Part shown: positions 1-6,545 of the stretch, piece after piece
Position numbering within the stretch: the first letter of the stretch is position 1
How the letters are laid out: each line of letters begins with the position of its first letter
From: CAUPWF01 sp044425815
GTDB lineage: Bacteria > Bacillota > Clostridia > Lachnospirales > Lachnospiraceae
Direction of reading: 5' to 3'
Assembly: GCA_044425815.1 (NCBI GenBank)
Contig: JAWXVA010000118.1
Location: forward strand, 1 to 7,559
DNA: 7,559 bases
Made by a program: the position numbers and the translations under genes
The notes under the pieces: generated by a model
Databases searched by the model: none
Seen by the model: the letters and a program-made list of their open reading frames with translations, nothing else
Told to the model about the DNA's origin: nothing

Positions 1-754
1 TTGCTGTGTAGTTATCGCTTACTTTTACGTGTCCGTAATTACTTGCATTTCCTAAACCATAACCTGTGCCTGTTGATGCATGAGACGTAGGGGCTTTGCC
101 AGACACAGTTGTCGTAAGAGTAGCTAAGTTAGTTACCAGCGATGCTATTCCTGTTTTATTCGCTACAATTTGAAAAAACCATTTTCTCATTTTTGCAAAT
201 ATAGAAAATATAGACTCACCACTTGATATATTCTCTATTTCATCATCGCCTAGCGATTCGGTTTCTGCAAATTCTGGTTCGGCTAACGCCGCAATGGGTT
301 TGATTATATTCCTACAATCTTCTACTTCAACACCTTCAATACCGTTAATCAACACTTTATACAGTAATACTTCATTGATTAAGTCCCCATTAAACAAATC
401 TCCTTCGATTACTTCTGGTGCTTCACCATCACTATCACCTTCCACTACACGAATATCAATACTCTCATTTACTCCGTCTGATTCGTAATGGCATACAATA
501 ATATCTTTTCTTACAACGCTAGGCGAACTATTATTAATAGTCAGGTCTATATATGTACTTGGTTTTACTCTTACATAGCGCCCATGATTGGCCAATAACC
601 CATCATATATTCTTATCGTGTTGTTATCTATAATCTCATACGACAGTGCATTCCCTCCACTAAATACACCCTGCTCTCCTAGCAAGTACTGATGTATATT
701 TGCATCTAATTCCGGTGTAACATTCGCACCATTCATTGTGATTTCTTCTAGCAT
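1..754 (-). CDS. Tail fibre / receptor-binding protein, N-terminal 251 residues
   Basis: The gene starts at ATG 754-752, directly after the hub gene stop and behind GGGTGA, and runs off the left edge without a stop. Residues 1-155 form a beta-rich module with NNTIRIYDGLLANHGRYVRV, DLTINNSSPSVVRKDIIVCHY, IDIRVVEGD, and INEVLLYKVLINGIEGVEV. This resembles an N-terminal attachment module found in many Clostridia prophage fibre proteins, presumed to dock on the tail tip. An acidic linker (about 160-185, including FAETESLGDDEIENISSGES) leads to a helix with MRKWFFQIV. The visible end is Thr/Ser/Gly-rich, with APTSHASTGTGYGLG and NASNYGHVKVSDNYTA, the repeat type common in fibre shafts before a receptor-binding tip. 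The receptor-binding end is outside the window. Function is inferred from position and this architecture. Confidence 0.75.
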   Translation of the reverse strand, partial: MLEEITMNGANVTPELDANIHQYLLGEQGVFSGGNALSYEIIDNNTIRIYDGLLANHGRYVRVKPSTYIDLTINNSSPSVVRKDIIVCHYESDGVNESIDIRVVEGDSDGEAPEVIEGDLFNGDLINEVLLYKVLINGIEGVEVEDCRNIIKPIAALAEPEFAETESLGDDEIENISSGESIFSIFAKMRKWFFQIVANKTGIASLVTNLATLTTTVSGKAPTSHASTGTGYGLGNASNYGHVKVSDNYTA

Positions 755-1765
755 TTATTCACCCACATCATATGTCACACTGACATTTGCCTTTCCATCT
801 GTTATCGTTCCTTTTACTAATTTACTAGTAATTTGTTCTGTGCCCCATATCCCTGTTATATCTTCTTTTACGCCTACCATATCAAACAATGCTTCTGCAT
901 CACTATCAAATGATAATGCAATTGTATCTGTACTATTTGCACCTTCGGCTGCCGATATGGCACTCTCTTGTAATTCGTCTATATCATCTATATTGGTAGC
1001 ATCATATTTATACATCCGTTTTTCCAGCCCTACAAATTGTTCATCTGCTGGATCGACACTCCAAGAACCAGTATCTGTCATGTAAATATTTAATCGCAGC
1101 CGCTCTACTAATTCCCCACTACCTAAAGCCAGTATATGATTATATGAATAACCTGCTGTTGTTGCTATCATCTCAACGCCATACGTTTCATCGTACTGTA
1201 CCAGCTCCGATAAATCCTGTATTAACACTGCCTTTACATGCACCTTTCCTTCATAATGCGCTATATCTAATTTAGCGGATGGAGTTGCATAATATAGCAT
1301 TTTTTCAATAGCTTGCAATATACTTATATCTCGAATATCATAATCAACTATAATGTCGCTACTACCAACATCATCTACCACATATAATCCATCAAATTGT
1401 CCAAACAGCAATTCTTCAATAATCGTATTTGCCTCTCCACTCACACTATAATAAGCTTCTTCTTCATTTGGTGGTTGTATATAGATAGTATCCAGCAATC
1501 CGCGCCAAGTAACCCCTGTTAAGGTCACTGTTTCACTGCTGGTATCTACTGACACGACATCAATGATTCCTCCTATCTCGGTAGCTTCTTCTGTATAAAA
1601 ATAACTTCCTTTTCTAAATGCCAAGTCATAGTTTGACACATCCATTGATAATTCAAAATCGTTAGAATCCGAACTCGATTTTGCAAATGTTATATCTATG
1701 CTTACATCATTCAAATATCCTCTTTCTACTGATTCTTCATTTGTATAGATTAAATTTATGTCCAT
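755..1765 (-). CDS. Baseplate hub protein, ReqiPepy6 Gp37-like
   Basis: This 336-residue protein follows Dit, where the tail hub (Tal/gp27-like) protein belongs; such proteins close the tail tip and hold the fibres. The pattern agrees with the siphovirus ReqiPepy6 Gp37-like family. The N-terminal beta-rich part has DFELSMDVSNYDLAFRKGSYF, EATEIGGIIDVVSVD and ETVTLTGVTWRGLLDTIYI at about residues 36-96. A middle section carries SILQAIEKMLYYA and YSYNHILALGSGELVERLRL (about 206-225). The end has MVGVKEDITGIWGTEQITSKL and NVSVTYDVGE (about 296-336). It is beta-strand rich and acidic, with no recognisable peptidase or lysozyme domain. ATG 1765-1763 follows AAGAGGTGAG with nine-base spacing. It overlaps Dit by 10 bases and its TAA abuts the fibre gene ATG. 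Family membership is by recall of motif order; the hub role is inferred from family and context. Confidence 0.78.
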   Translation of the reverse strand: MDINLIYTNEESVERGYLNDVSIDITFAKSSSDSNDFELSMDVSNYDLAFRKGSYFYTEEATEIGGIIDVVSVDTSSETVTLTGVTWRGLLDTIYIQPPNEEEAYYSVSGEANTIIEELLFGQFDGLYVVDDVGSSDIIVDYDIRDISILQAIEKMLYYATPSAKLDIAHYEGKVHVKAVLIQDLSELVQYDETYGVEMIATTAGYSYNHILALGSGELVERLRLNIYMTDTGSWSVDPADEQFVGLEKRMYKYDATNIDDIDELQESAISAAEGANSTDTIALSFDSDAEALFDMVGVKEDITGIWGTEQITSKLVKGTITDGKANVSVTYDVGE

Positions 1766-2517
1766 GATGGCTCACCTCTTGATTCAACTAATATTATTTC
1801 TACAACATAGTCTGGATCCCATGAGATAGCAGATGCTCCAGATGATATTTTTGAGAAAATATTATAGTTCTTATTTCGATATTGAAATATATTTGTAGAT
1901 TCTCCACTGATTGAATATTTAGTAATCGTTCGATCAGCTGTATTAATTTCTATTATTTCTCCCAATTCAATCGTTTCATTGACTTGGTACACTACATCTC
2001 CTATTTCCACATATGGATTTGTACCAGGTCCATAAAATTTAATAATAGCATCGGCACTGTAATGAGCATTATTTGTTAGGGTTGCAGTTCCTAGCGCCGC
2101 ACCGTATGTATAGGGATAAGTATATGTATACTCTTTCCTATCTATCTCAAGCGTATTAACCCAGTCCTCTATAGAAAATACATTTGATGTCTCTTTAATC
2201 CAATTCGTTGAGGTCTCATACGTCATAGTTTTCTTAATCAATCTCTTATCCATTAGATAATCACTATTCTTAATTGCTGTAGCATGTCCATATAGCTTAT
2301 ATCCGTTGATTTCGAAATAACCATCTTCTTCGCTCAGAATATCAACCTCGAAATGTTCGAAGAATTCATCTTTCATTTCTTCCGTATCGAACAAAAGAAA
2401 CGGAAGCGACTTTGAATCGCTCCCATAATCTCTAATTTCGGAATAGTTTAAAAATACACCTTCTCCTATAACTAGCTCATGCCCTAGACTATTTACATGT
2501 ATCATTTTATCAAGCAT
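1756..2517 (-). CDS. Distal tail protein (Dit)
   Basis: This 253-residue protein is the probable distal tail protein, which forms the hexameric ring at the tube tip on which hub and receptor-binding proteins assemble. The N-terminal part (about 1-120) has the tube-like pattern, with KLYGHATAIKNSDYLMDKRLIKKTMTY resembling the family's conserved strand pair. A Tyr-rich linker (YTYTYPYTYG, about 130-139) leads to the C-terminal galectin-like domain. There the family landmarks are clear: a small-residue strand, IIKFYGPGTNPYVEI (about 158-172), YQVNETIELGEIIEINTADRTIT, then FSKISSGASAISW and the ending VESRGEPSWT, which matches the usual (S/G)EP-x-W end. ATG 2517-2515 is preceded by GGTGGTGAG with nine-base spacing; the next in-frame ATG (residue 5) has no ribosome site. 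It overlaps the tape measure end by 8 bases and the hub gene start by 10. Confidence 0.85.
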   Translation of the reverse strand: MLDKMIHVNSLGHELVIGEGVFLNYSEIRDYGSDSKSLPFLLFDTEEMKDEFFEHFEVDILSEEDGYFEINGYKLYGHATAIKNSDYLMDKRLIKKTMTYETSTNWIKETSNVFSIEDWVNTLEIDRKEYTYTYPYTYGAALGTATLTNNAHYSADAIIKFYGPGTNPYVEIGDVVYQVNETIELGEIIEINTADRTITKYSISGESTNIFQYRNKNYNIFSKISSGASAISWDPDYVVEIILVESRGEPSWT

Positions 2518-5044
2518 ATTTTCTCACCACCCTTCCTACTTCTCGCCCATCTAATATAATGGCTAACGAACCGTCTGCTAATGCATCTAACATAATGCGA
2601 TACCATTTATCATCATCTGCTAGATAATCTCTAATTTCCTGCAATACAAGTAACATCTGGTTATTCATCTGACCAGCCCATGTTTTAAAGTACTCTTCAA
2701 GCGTTGACAATGGTGCTATGGCCTCTGCTCCTGCTTCACCGCCGACCATGGCATTGCCTGTAAGCTGATTAAAACCAAATACAGTAGGGTCAGTCATAAT
2801 ACCACCGTCTTTATACCACTCAACCCCAAAGGATGGCGTCGATAAAGGATCCAAGCTAAAACTGCCACTGATTGAAAAATGCGGTAATTTTATTGTTGGT
2901 AAAGACCAAGTGAAATTAAAATAGCTTTTGATTTTCTCTATTGCATCAGAAACGATACTTCTAGCATTTTCCATCACATCACTAAATTTATCTTTGATAC
3001 TACCTAAAATATCACTTACTGTAGATTTTGCTGATTCCAGACCATCTGAAATACTTGTCCTTATGTTGCCTACGACATCTACTACCTTTGAATATATTGA
3101 GTCCCATATCTCTTTAAAAAATGCGAAAACGCTGCTCCATAAAGCATCCCACGAAGTTCCCATCCAACCTAAAAATACATCTATCACGCCTTTTATTGCG
3201 TTCAATATTGTGTCAATCAAAGCATGTATAGCATTCCAAATTGATTCAAATATAGATTGCGCTGCATTCCAGCATCCTTCCCAGTCTCCGGTAAAAAACG
3301 CTATAAAAAAATCTATAATACCTAATATCACATCTAGCGTGGTTTGAATAAAAATTGCTATGCTGTTAAACGCCGCTTCGATTAAAGGAGCCAACAAATC
3401 ACAAAATCCCATCCAAACTGCTTTTATTACTTCTGTGATATTTTCAAAATCAAACCCAAGTGCATTTAATCTATCTGTGATGCCTTGTCCAAATTCCACA
3501 AAAGACTGTTGAATACTTTCCCATATCGCTATAATATTCGTTCGAAATTCTTCATTGGTATTCCACAGGGTAGCTATGACTGCCACCAAAAGAAGTACTG
3601 CTGCTATTGCAATTCCTATTGGACCTGTAAGTACTGTAAACGCTGAATACATCCCTGAATTAGATGCCGCTAATGCCGGATAACCTGCATTGGCTAACGC
3701 CATAGCTTCTTTAAATTTAGTAAATGATGTAACTGCAGTAGTCACTCCTGTTTTCAAATTATTGAGACTAGTGAACGCTGTAGAAACTCCTCCTGCGATT
3801 TTCCCCATCGTTGTAATTGTCGTTCCCAGTATGATTAAGAACGGTGCTAGTGCTGCGATAACTAATCCTATTTGTACTACATTTTCCTTTTCTTCATCAC
3901 TCAATCCACTAAACCAATCGCTTAGTTCCTGTACCTTCTCCCCTGCCTTTTCAGCATAAGGTATTAAATATGTTACGATACTCTCTCCAAGTTCTAAAGC
4001 ACTGTTTTTTACTTTTGTCCAAATAGTCTGCAAATCATAGCTACTGGTCTGCATTTTTCCAAATGCTTCATCTGTAGAGCCTGCGCTGTCATACATTTGA
4101 TTTAATATCCCATTGAAATCCTCTGCGTCGTCTCCTAATAATACTAGTCCTGCTTTAGCTGCTTCAGAACTACTGAACATATCACTAAACGTTAGATTTT
4201 GCTCCCCTGCGCCTTCATTTACTATAGCCAATACTTCCGACAAGCTATAACCATCATCCATTAACTCACTAAATGATTTTCCTGTTTTATTCAATAATAC
4301 ATCTGCACTAGTAGAACCTGTCGTTGCTAGTTCGTTCAACATACTATTCACGTATGTAGTTGCTTCTGATGTTGCAATACCATTGGATGTCAACATTGCG
4401 TAACTTGTAGCAACCTGCTCTAAGCTGACATTACTAGCATCTGCAGTTGGAATAACTTTCCCCATAGACGATGCTAACTCATCTACCGTTGTTTTTCCTA
4501 AGTTCTGGGTCTGTATTAAAATATCCGATACATTCGTGACTGCATCTGCTTCGAGCCCGTAAGCATTCATTATCGTAGTTAAAATATCAAGAGATGATGC
4601 TGATTCGGTAAATCCTGCTGTTGATAATTTAGTAGCGCTTTCTACAAAGCTTACTGCATCTGCTGTGTCTTGCCCTGCCGATATTGCATTGTAAACATTC
4701 TCAGCTATATCGGATGCGGCAATTCCTGTCTCGTTGGATAGGTTTAAAATTGCTGTTTCTAAATCTTCAATAGGAACTTGTGTCGTATCTGCTATCGTAG
4801 ATACTTTCGCCATTGCATCTTCGAAATCCAATGACATATAAGATGCCAAAGTTCCAAGCCCTGATACTGCAGTTGATATTGGTAGCAATGTTGTACCTAT
4901 ATTCGTTATTGTCGTTCCTACACTCGTAAATTTATCACTAATAGTGGTAGCCATTGCTGAAGCTTTTGTCAAGGTTTCATCTATGGCTGTATTGGCCGTT
5001 GAATTATCTACAAAAATAGATCCTAATAATGTAAATAAATTCAT
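2510..5044 (-). CDS. Tape measure protein (TP901/PhageMin-type)
   Basis: At 844 residues this is the largest gene here; it sets tail length by spanning the lumen of the tube. An N-terminal helical part is followed by the phage minor tail/TP901 core region at about residues 65-350: MSLDFEDAMAKVSTIADTTQ, LSNETGIAASDIAENVYNAI, TSYAMLTSNGIATSEATTYV. Hydrophobic, membrane-like segments lie at about 389-413 and 473-494. Residues about 500-660 hold Trp/Phe-rich helical repeats (GDWEGCWNAAQSIFESIWNAI; GTSWDALWSSVFAFFKEIWDSI), then a coiled-coil-like stretch to about 708. The C-terminal signature is PTIKLPHFSISGSFSL, VEWYKDGGIMTDPTVFG, GGEAGAEAIAPL, ending in LDGREVGRVVRKYA. ATG 5044-5042 abuts the upstream stop, behind AAGGAGGTGA plus a nearer AAGG. 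At the usual 0.15 nm per residue the tail would be roughly 125 nm (inference). It overlaps the Dit gene by 8 bases. Confidence 0.95.
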   Translation of the reverse strand: MNLFTLLGSIFVDNSTANTAIDETLTKASAMATTISDKFTSVGTTITNIGTTLLPISTAVSGLGTLASYMSLDFEDAMAKVSTIADTTQVPIEDLETAILNLSNETGIAASDIAENVYNAISAGQDTADAVSFVESATKLSTAGFTESASSLDILTTIMNAYGLEADAVTNVSDILIQTQNLGKTTVDELASSMGKVIPTADASNVSLEQVATSYAMLTSNGIATSEATTYVNSMLNELATTGSTSADVLLNKTGKSFSELMDDGYSLSEVLAIVNEGAGEQNLTFSDMFSSSEAAKAGLVLLGDDAEDFNGILNQMYDSAGSTDEAFGKMQTSSYDLQTIWTKVKNSALELGESIVTYLIPYAEKAGEKVQELSDWFSGLSDEEKENVVQIGLVIAALAPFLIILGTTITTMGKIAGGVSTAFTSLNNLKTGVTTAVTSFTKFKEAMALANAGYPALAASNSGMYSAFTVLTGPIGIAIAAVLLLVAVIATLWNTNEEFRTNIIAIWESIQQSFVEFGQGITDRLNALGFDFENITEVIKAVWMGFCDLLAPLIEAAFNSIAIFIQTTLDVILGIIDFFIAFFTGDWEGCWNAAQSIFESIWNAIHALIDTILNAIKGVIDVFLGWMGTSWDALWSSVFAFFKEIWDSIYSKVVDVVGNIRTSISDGLESAKSTVSDILGSIKDKFSDVMENARSIVSDAIEKIKSYFNFTWSLPTIKLPHFSISGSFSLDPLSTPSFGVEWYKDGGIMTDPTVFGFNQLTGNAMVGGEAGAEAIAPLSTLEEYFKTWAGQMNNQMLLVLQEIRDYLADDDKWYRIMLDALADGSLAIILDGREVGRVVRKYA

Positions 5045-5377
5045 TTATTCCTTCACCTCCTTATCTCGAGGAGAAAAATTCATTGTTATTTTCATCGAAT
5101 TCTGTATGGTTGTTTCAATATCTTTATTTGACATATTCTTACTTTTTGTTGCATTCCTCTCTTTTCCGATTCCTTTTTTGACATCCTTTTTAAAATCGTC
5201 AAATGTTCGATTATCCTCTGGGTGTAGTTTGTGTAGATAAAACTCCCAATACTTATCTTCATCTACTGCCTCTACAAATTGATTAATAAAATCACTGAAA
5301 CCGCACGTTGAAATCACTTGATCCAACAACAAATAAGGACTTGCATATCGTTTAAATAGCAAGTCCATAAATTTCAC
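5045..5377 (-). CDS. gpT-like second tail chaperone component (start uncertain)
   Basis: This small gene lies directly between the gpG-like chaperone and the tape measure, the position of the T part of gpG-T, which binds the tape measure. The protein is up to 110 residues and opens with FMDLLFKRYASPYLLLDQVI, a start I recognise from Clostridia phage proteins of unknown function in this same place. WEFYLHKLHPEDNRTFDDFK follows, then a basic segment (KKDVKKGIGKERNATKSKN) and a Ser/Thr/Asn-rich end. Start choice: GTG 5377-5375 is only two bases past AGGAG, too close, whereas ATG 5368-5366 is ten bases past it and would give a 107-residue protein. Alternatively it is reached by -1 frameshift from the upstream gene. 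Both routes may operate. The stop TAA abuts the tape measure ATG. Confidence 0.65.
   Translation of the reverse strand: MKFMDLLFKRYASPYLLLDQVISTCGFSDFINQFVEAVDEDKYWEFYLHKLHPEDNRTFDDFKKDVKKGIGKERNATKSKNMSNKDIETTIQNSMKITMNFSPRDKEVKE
5337..5366 (-). other. Stem-loop starting at the gpT-like ATG
   Basis: On the mRNA strand GGACTTGC (5366-5359) and GCAAGTCC (5344-5337) are perfect reverse complements around a 14-base interval, in which TAT and ATA can pair further with a one-base bulge. The hairpin begins at the G of the ATG at 5368-5366 and starts 22 bases after the GTTAAAC heptamer. That is farther than the usual 5-9 base spacer of a frameshift-stimulating structure. It could modulate independent initiation at this ATG, pause ribosomes, or have no role. 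Confidence 0.45.
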
Positions 5378-5382
5378 ATCTC

Positions 5383-5886
5383 CTATTTGTTTAACTTTGA
5401 AACAACCTTGATAAAATCCTTAAATTCTTCTTTCCTGCACACATCCACTATCATCTCAAGAAATACATTCATCGGAAGCTCTGCAACTTCTTCTTTGCTA
5501 TATCCTGATAAACCAGATAGAAAGATATATAATTCCATTTCGCAAGCACTAATATTTGTAAGAATAATATTTGCCATTTCAAGTGCAATACCAATTCCCA
5601 CAATCATAGTATTATCTACCGTTTCTTCCTCTACTTCTGTTGCATCTTCTACTTCTTCACTGGTTTCCCCATCCTTCTTTTTAAAGAATGAAGATGCTAA
5701 TTTTCGTATCTCTTGTGACTCGAATGCCTTCGTAAATTCATTGATCCCTATTTTGGATATAATCTTACTCATTGGAAATACATCTTTCCCCGCCAATGCT
5801 CGAAGTGTATATGGTTTTTCCACTACTTCTTCTACGATTTCAGCCTCTTTTACAACTTCAATTTCTTCTTGTACTTCTGTGCTCAT
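5383..5886 (-). CDS. Tail assembly chaperone (gpG-like)
   Basis: This 167-residue acidic protein sits between the tube gene and the tape measure gene, the conserved place of the tail assembly chaperone. That chaperone coats the tape measure and helps recruit tube subunits, and is usually absent from the finished particle. An N-terminal acidic stretch of about 24 residues, rich in Glu and Val, leads into EKPYTLRALAGKDVFPMSKIISKIGINEF, which matches what I remember of Clostridia phage chaperones. A second acidic segment (about residues 72-90) separates it from a helical C-terminal half with YIFLSGLSGYSKEEVAELP and ends in KEEFKDFIKVVSKLNK. ATG 5886-5884 follows AGGTGA. The final codons contain GTTAAAC, a plausible -1 slippery heptamer, and the -1 frame is open into the next gene, so this protein may also be made as the N-terminal part of a roughly 280-residue gpG-T-type fusion. 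Confidence 0.78.
   Translation of the reverse strand: MSTEVQEEIEVVKEAEIVEEVVEKPYTLRALAGKDVFPMSKIISKIGINEFTKAFESQEIRKLASSFFKKKDGETSEEVEDATEVEEETVDNTMIVGIGIALEMANIILTNISACEMELYIFLSGLSGYSKEEVAELPMNVFLEMIVDVCRKEEFKDFIKVVSKLNK
5389..5395 (-). other. Candidate -1 ribosomal frameshift site GTTAAAC
   Basis: In the chaperone frame the mRNA reads G TTA AAC AAA TAG, with the stop at 5385-5383. A -1 slip turns TTA into GTT and AAC into AAA, and reading continues CAA ATA GGA GAT GTG AAA into the downstream gene with no stop until 5045. The -1 frame is open from the TAA at 5422-5420 onward, giving a 37-base window of overlap. GUUAAAC is a known slippery heptamer in eukaryotic RNA viruses (equine arteritis virus), and lambda-type tail genes commonly use a -1 shift here. 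It is not the most typical bacterial slippery sequence, since its first three bases are not identical. Confidence 0.4.
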
Positions 5887-5906
5887 CTATTCACCTATTT
5901 TCTTTC

Positions 5907-6542
5907 TTATTCATTACTTACTGATTCACTTTCTGATTCACTTTCTGATTCACTCTCATCTGCTGGGTAGTAAATATGATAAGGTAAGACAGCTAAGTTA
6001 CCTGTTAACTCCTGTGCGCATTCAAACGTATATTTCCCTGCTCCTGATTCCTTATTCTTTCCTTCTAGCTCTAGACCTGACGTACAAATAGCATTGTCTA
6101 GAATTACAATAATCGGTTTCCCTGTAATTGTTTTTCCGACAAATGCAATATTTGGCCAATAGTCTGAGTCATCAATAGATTCTTTCGACTCTATAACACT
6201 GTATCCTGTTACATCGCTTTCTCCTAGTTGTCCAATAATGGACGCATTAATAATTTCCGGAGTTGTTTCTATTAGATTTGTTTCTAATTTTGCTGTCTCT
6301 CCTGTTTTTGCATCTAATCCTTTTGTCCTTACTAATGCTCCATCAATCTCTACTTGCAATATATTTGGAACTATCGAAAATTTATTTCCTCCAGATGTTG
6401 CACCAACCAAGGATTCCGAAAAGTTCCAAGCTTTTGTTGTAGAACTATACTCCAATCCTTTATGTATTGTCCCAGCTCCTAATAATATATTATCTGGTGT
6501 GTTTTCTGTTACTCCAGATGACATCACTGCATCATAACTCAT
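5907..6542 (-). CDS. Major tail (tube) protein with (Glu-Ser)6 C-terminal tail
   Basis: This 211-residue protein is the probable tail tube subunit, which stacks in rings around the tape measure to form the non-contractile tube. The evidence is position (after the terminator, before the chaperone), size, and resemblance to Clostridia phage tail proteins: an opening with NILLGAGTIHKGL, then SLVGATSGGNKFS at about residues 44-56, a beta-rich core with VEIDGALVRTKGLDAKTGE, then WPNIAFVGKT, PIIVILDNAICTSGLEL and YTFECAQEL. The last residues are acidic and repetitive: after YYPAD come six Glu-Ser pairs, then VSNE and TAA. The body is a plausible complete tube protein without that tail. ATG 6542-6540 follows GGAAGGTGGAA and lies three bases after the previous stop. 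A 20-base gap with AGGTGA leads to the chaperone gene. Family assignment is by recall and context; the tail is seen directly. Confidence 0.8.
   Translation of the reverse strand: MSYDAVMSSGVTENTPDNILLGAGTIHKGLEYSSTTKAWNFSESLVGATSGGNKFSIVPNILQVEIDGALVRTKGLDAKTGETAKLETNLIETTPEIINASIIGQLGESDVTGYSVIESKESIDDSDYWPNIAFVGKTITGKPIIVILDNAICTSGLELEGKNKESGAGKYTFECAQELTGNLAVLPYHIYYPADESESESESESESVSNE
5922..5957 (-). repeat. Three tandem 12-bp units encoding (Glu-Ser)6
   Basis: Read on the minus strand, GAGAGTGAATCA is followed by two exact copies of GAAAGTGAATCA; the first differs from them at one base. Each unit encodes Glu-Ser-Glu-Ser. The next 12 bases (GTAAGTAATGAA, encoding VSNE) look like a decayed fourth copy and run directly into the stop codon. 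Because the unit is a multiple of three, gain or loss of copies by slippage would lengthen or shorten the protein tail without breaking the frame. Confidence 0.9.
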
Positions 6543-6545
6543 GTT

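Noticed and set aside
738..1085. Plus-strand open frame of 115 codons opposite the hub gene
   Set aside because: Shadow of the hub coding sequence with Ser/Thr/Ile-rich composition; every accepted gene here is on the minus strand in a compact operon.
2400..2430. Short inverted repeat AGCGA/TCGCT within the Dit gene
   Set aside because: Five base pairs only, no U-run, within coding sequence; expected by chance.
2928..3347. Plus-strand open frame of 139 codons opposite the tape measure gene
   Set aside because: Antisense shadow of a strongly supported gene, with no domain that I recognise.
5387..6091. Plus-strand open frame of 234 codons opposite the chaperone and the end of the major tail gene
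   Set aside because: It is antisense to two well-supported genes, has low-complexity Ser/Thr/Leu/Ile/His content as expected from the complement of Glu/Asp/Lys-rich codons, and resembles no family I know.
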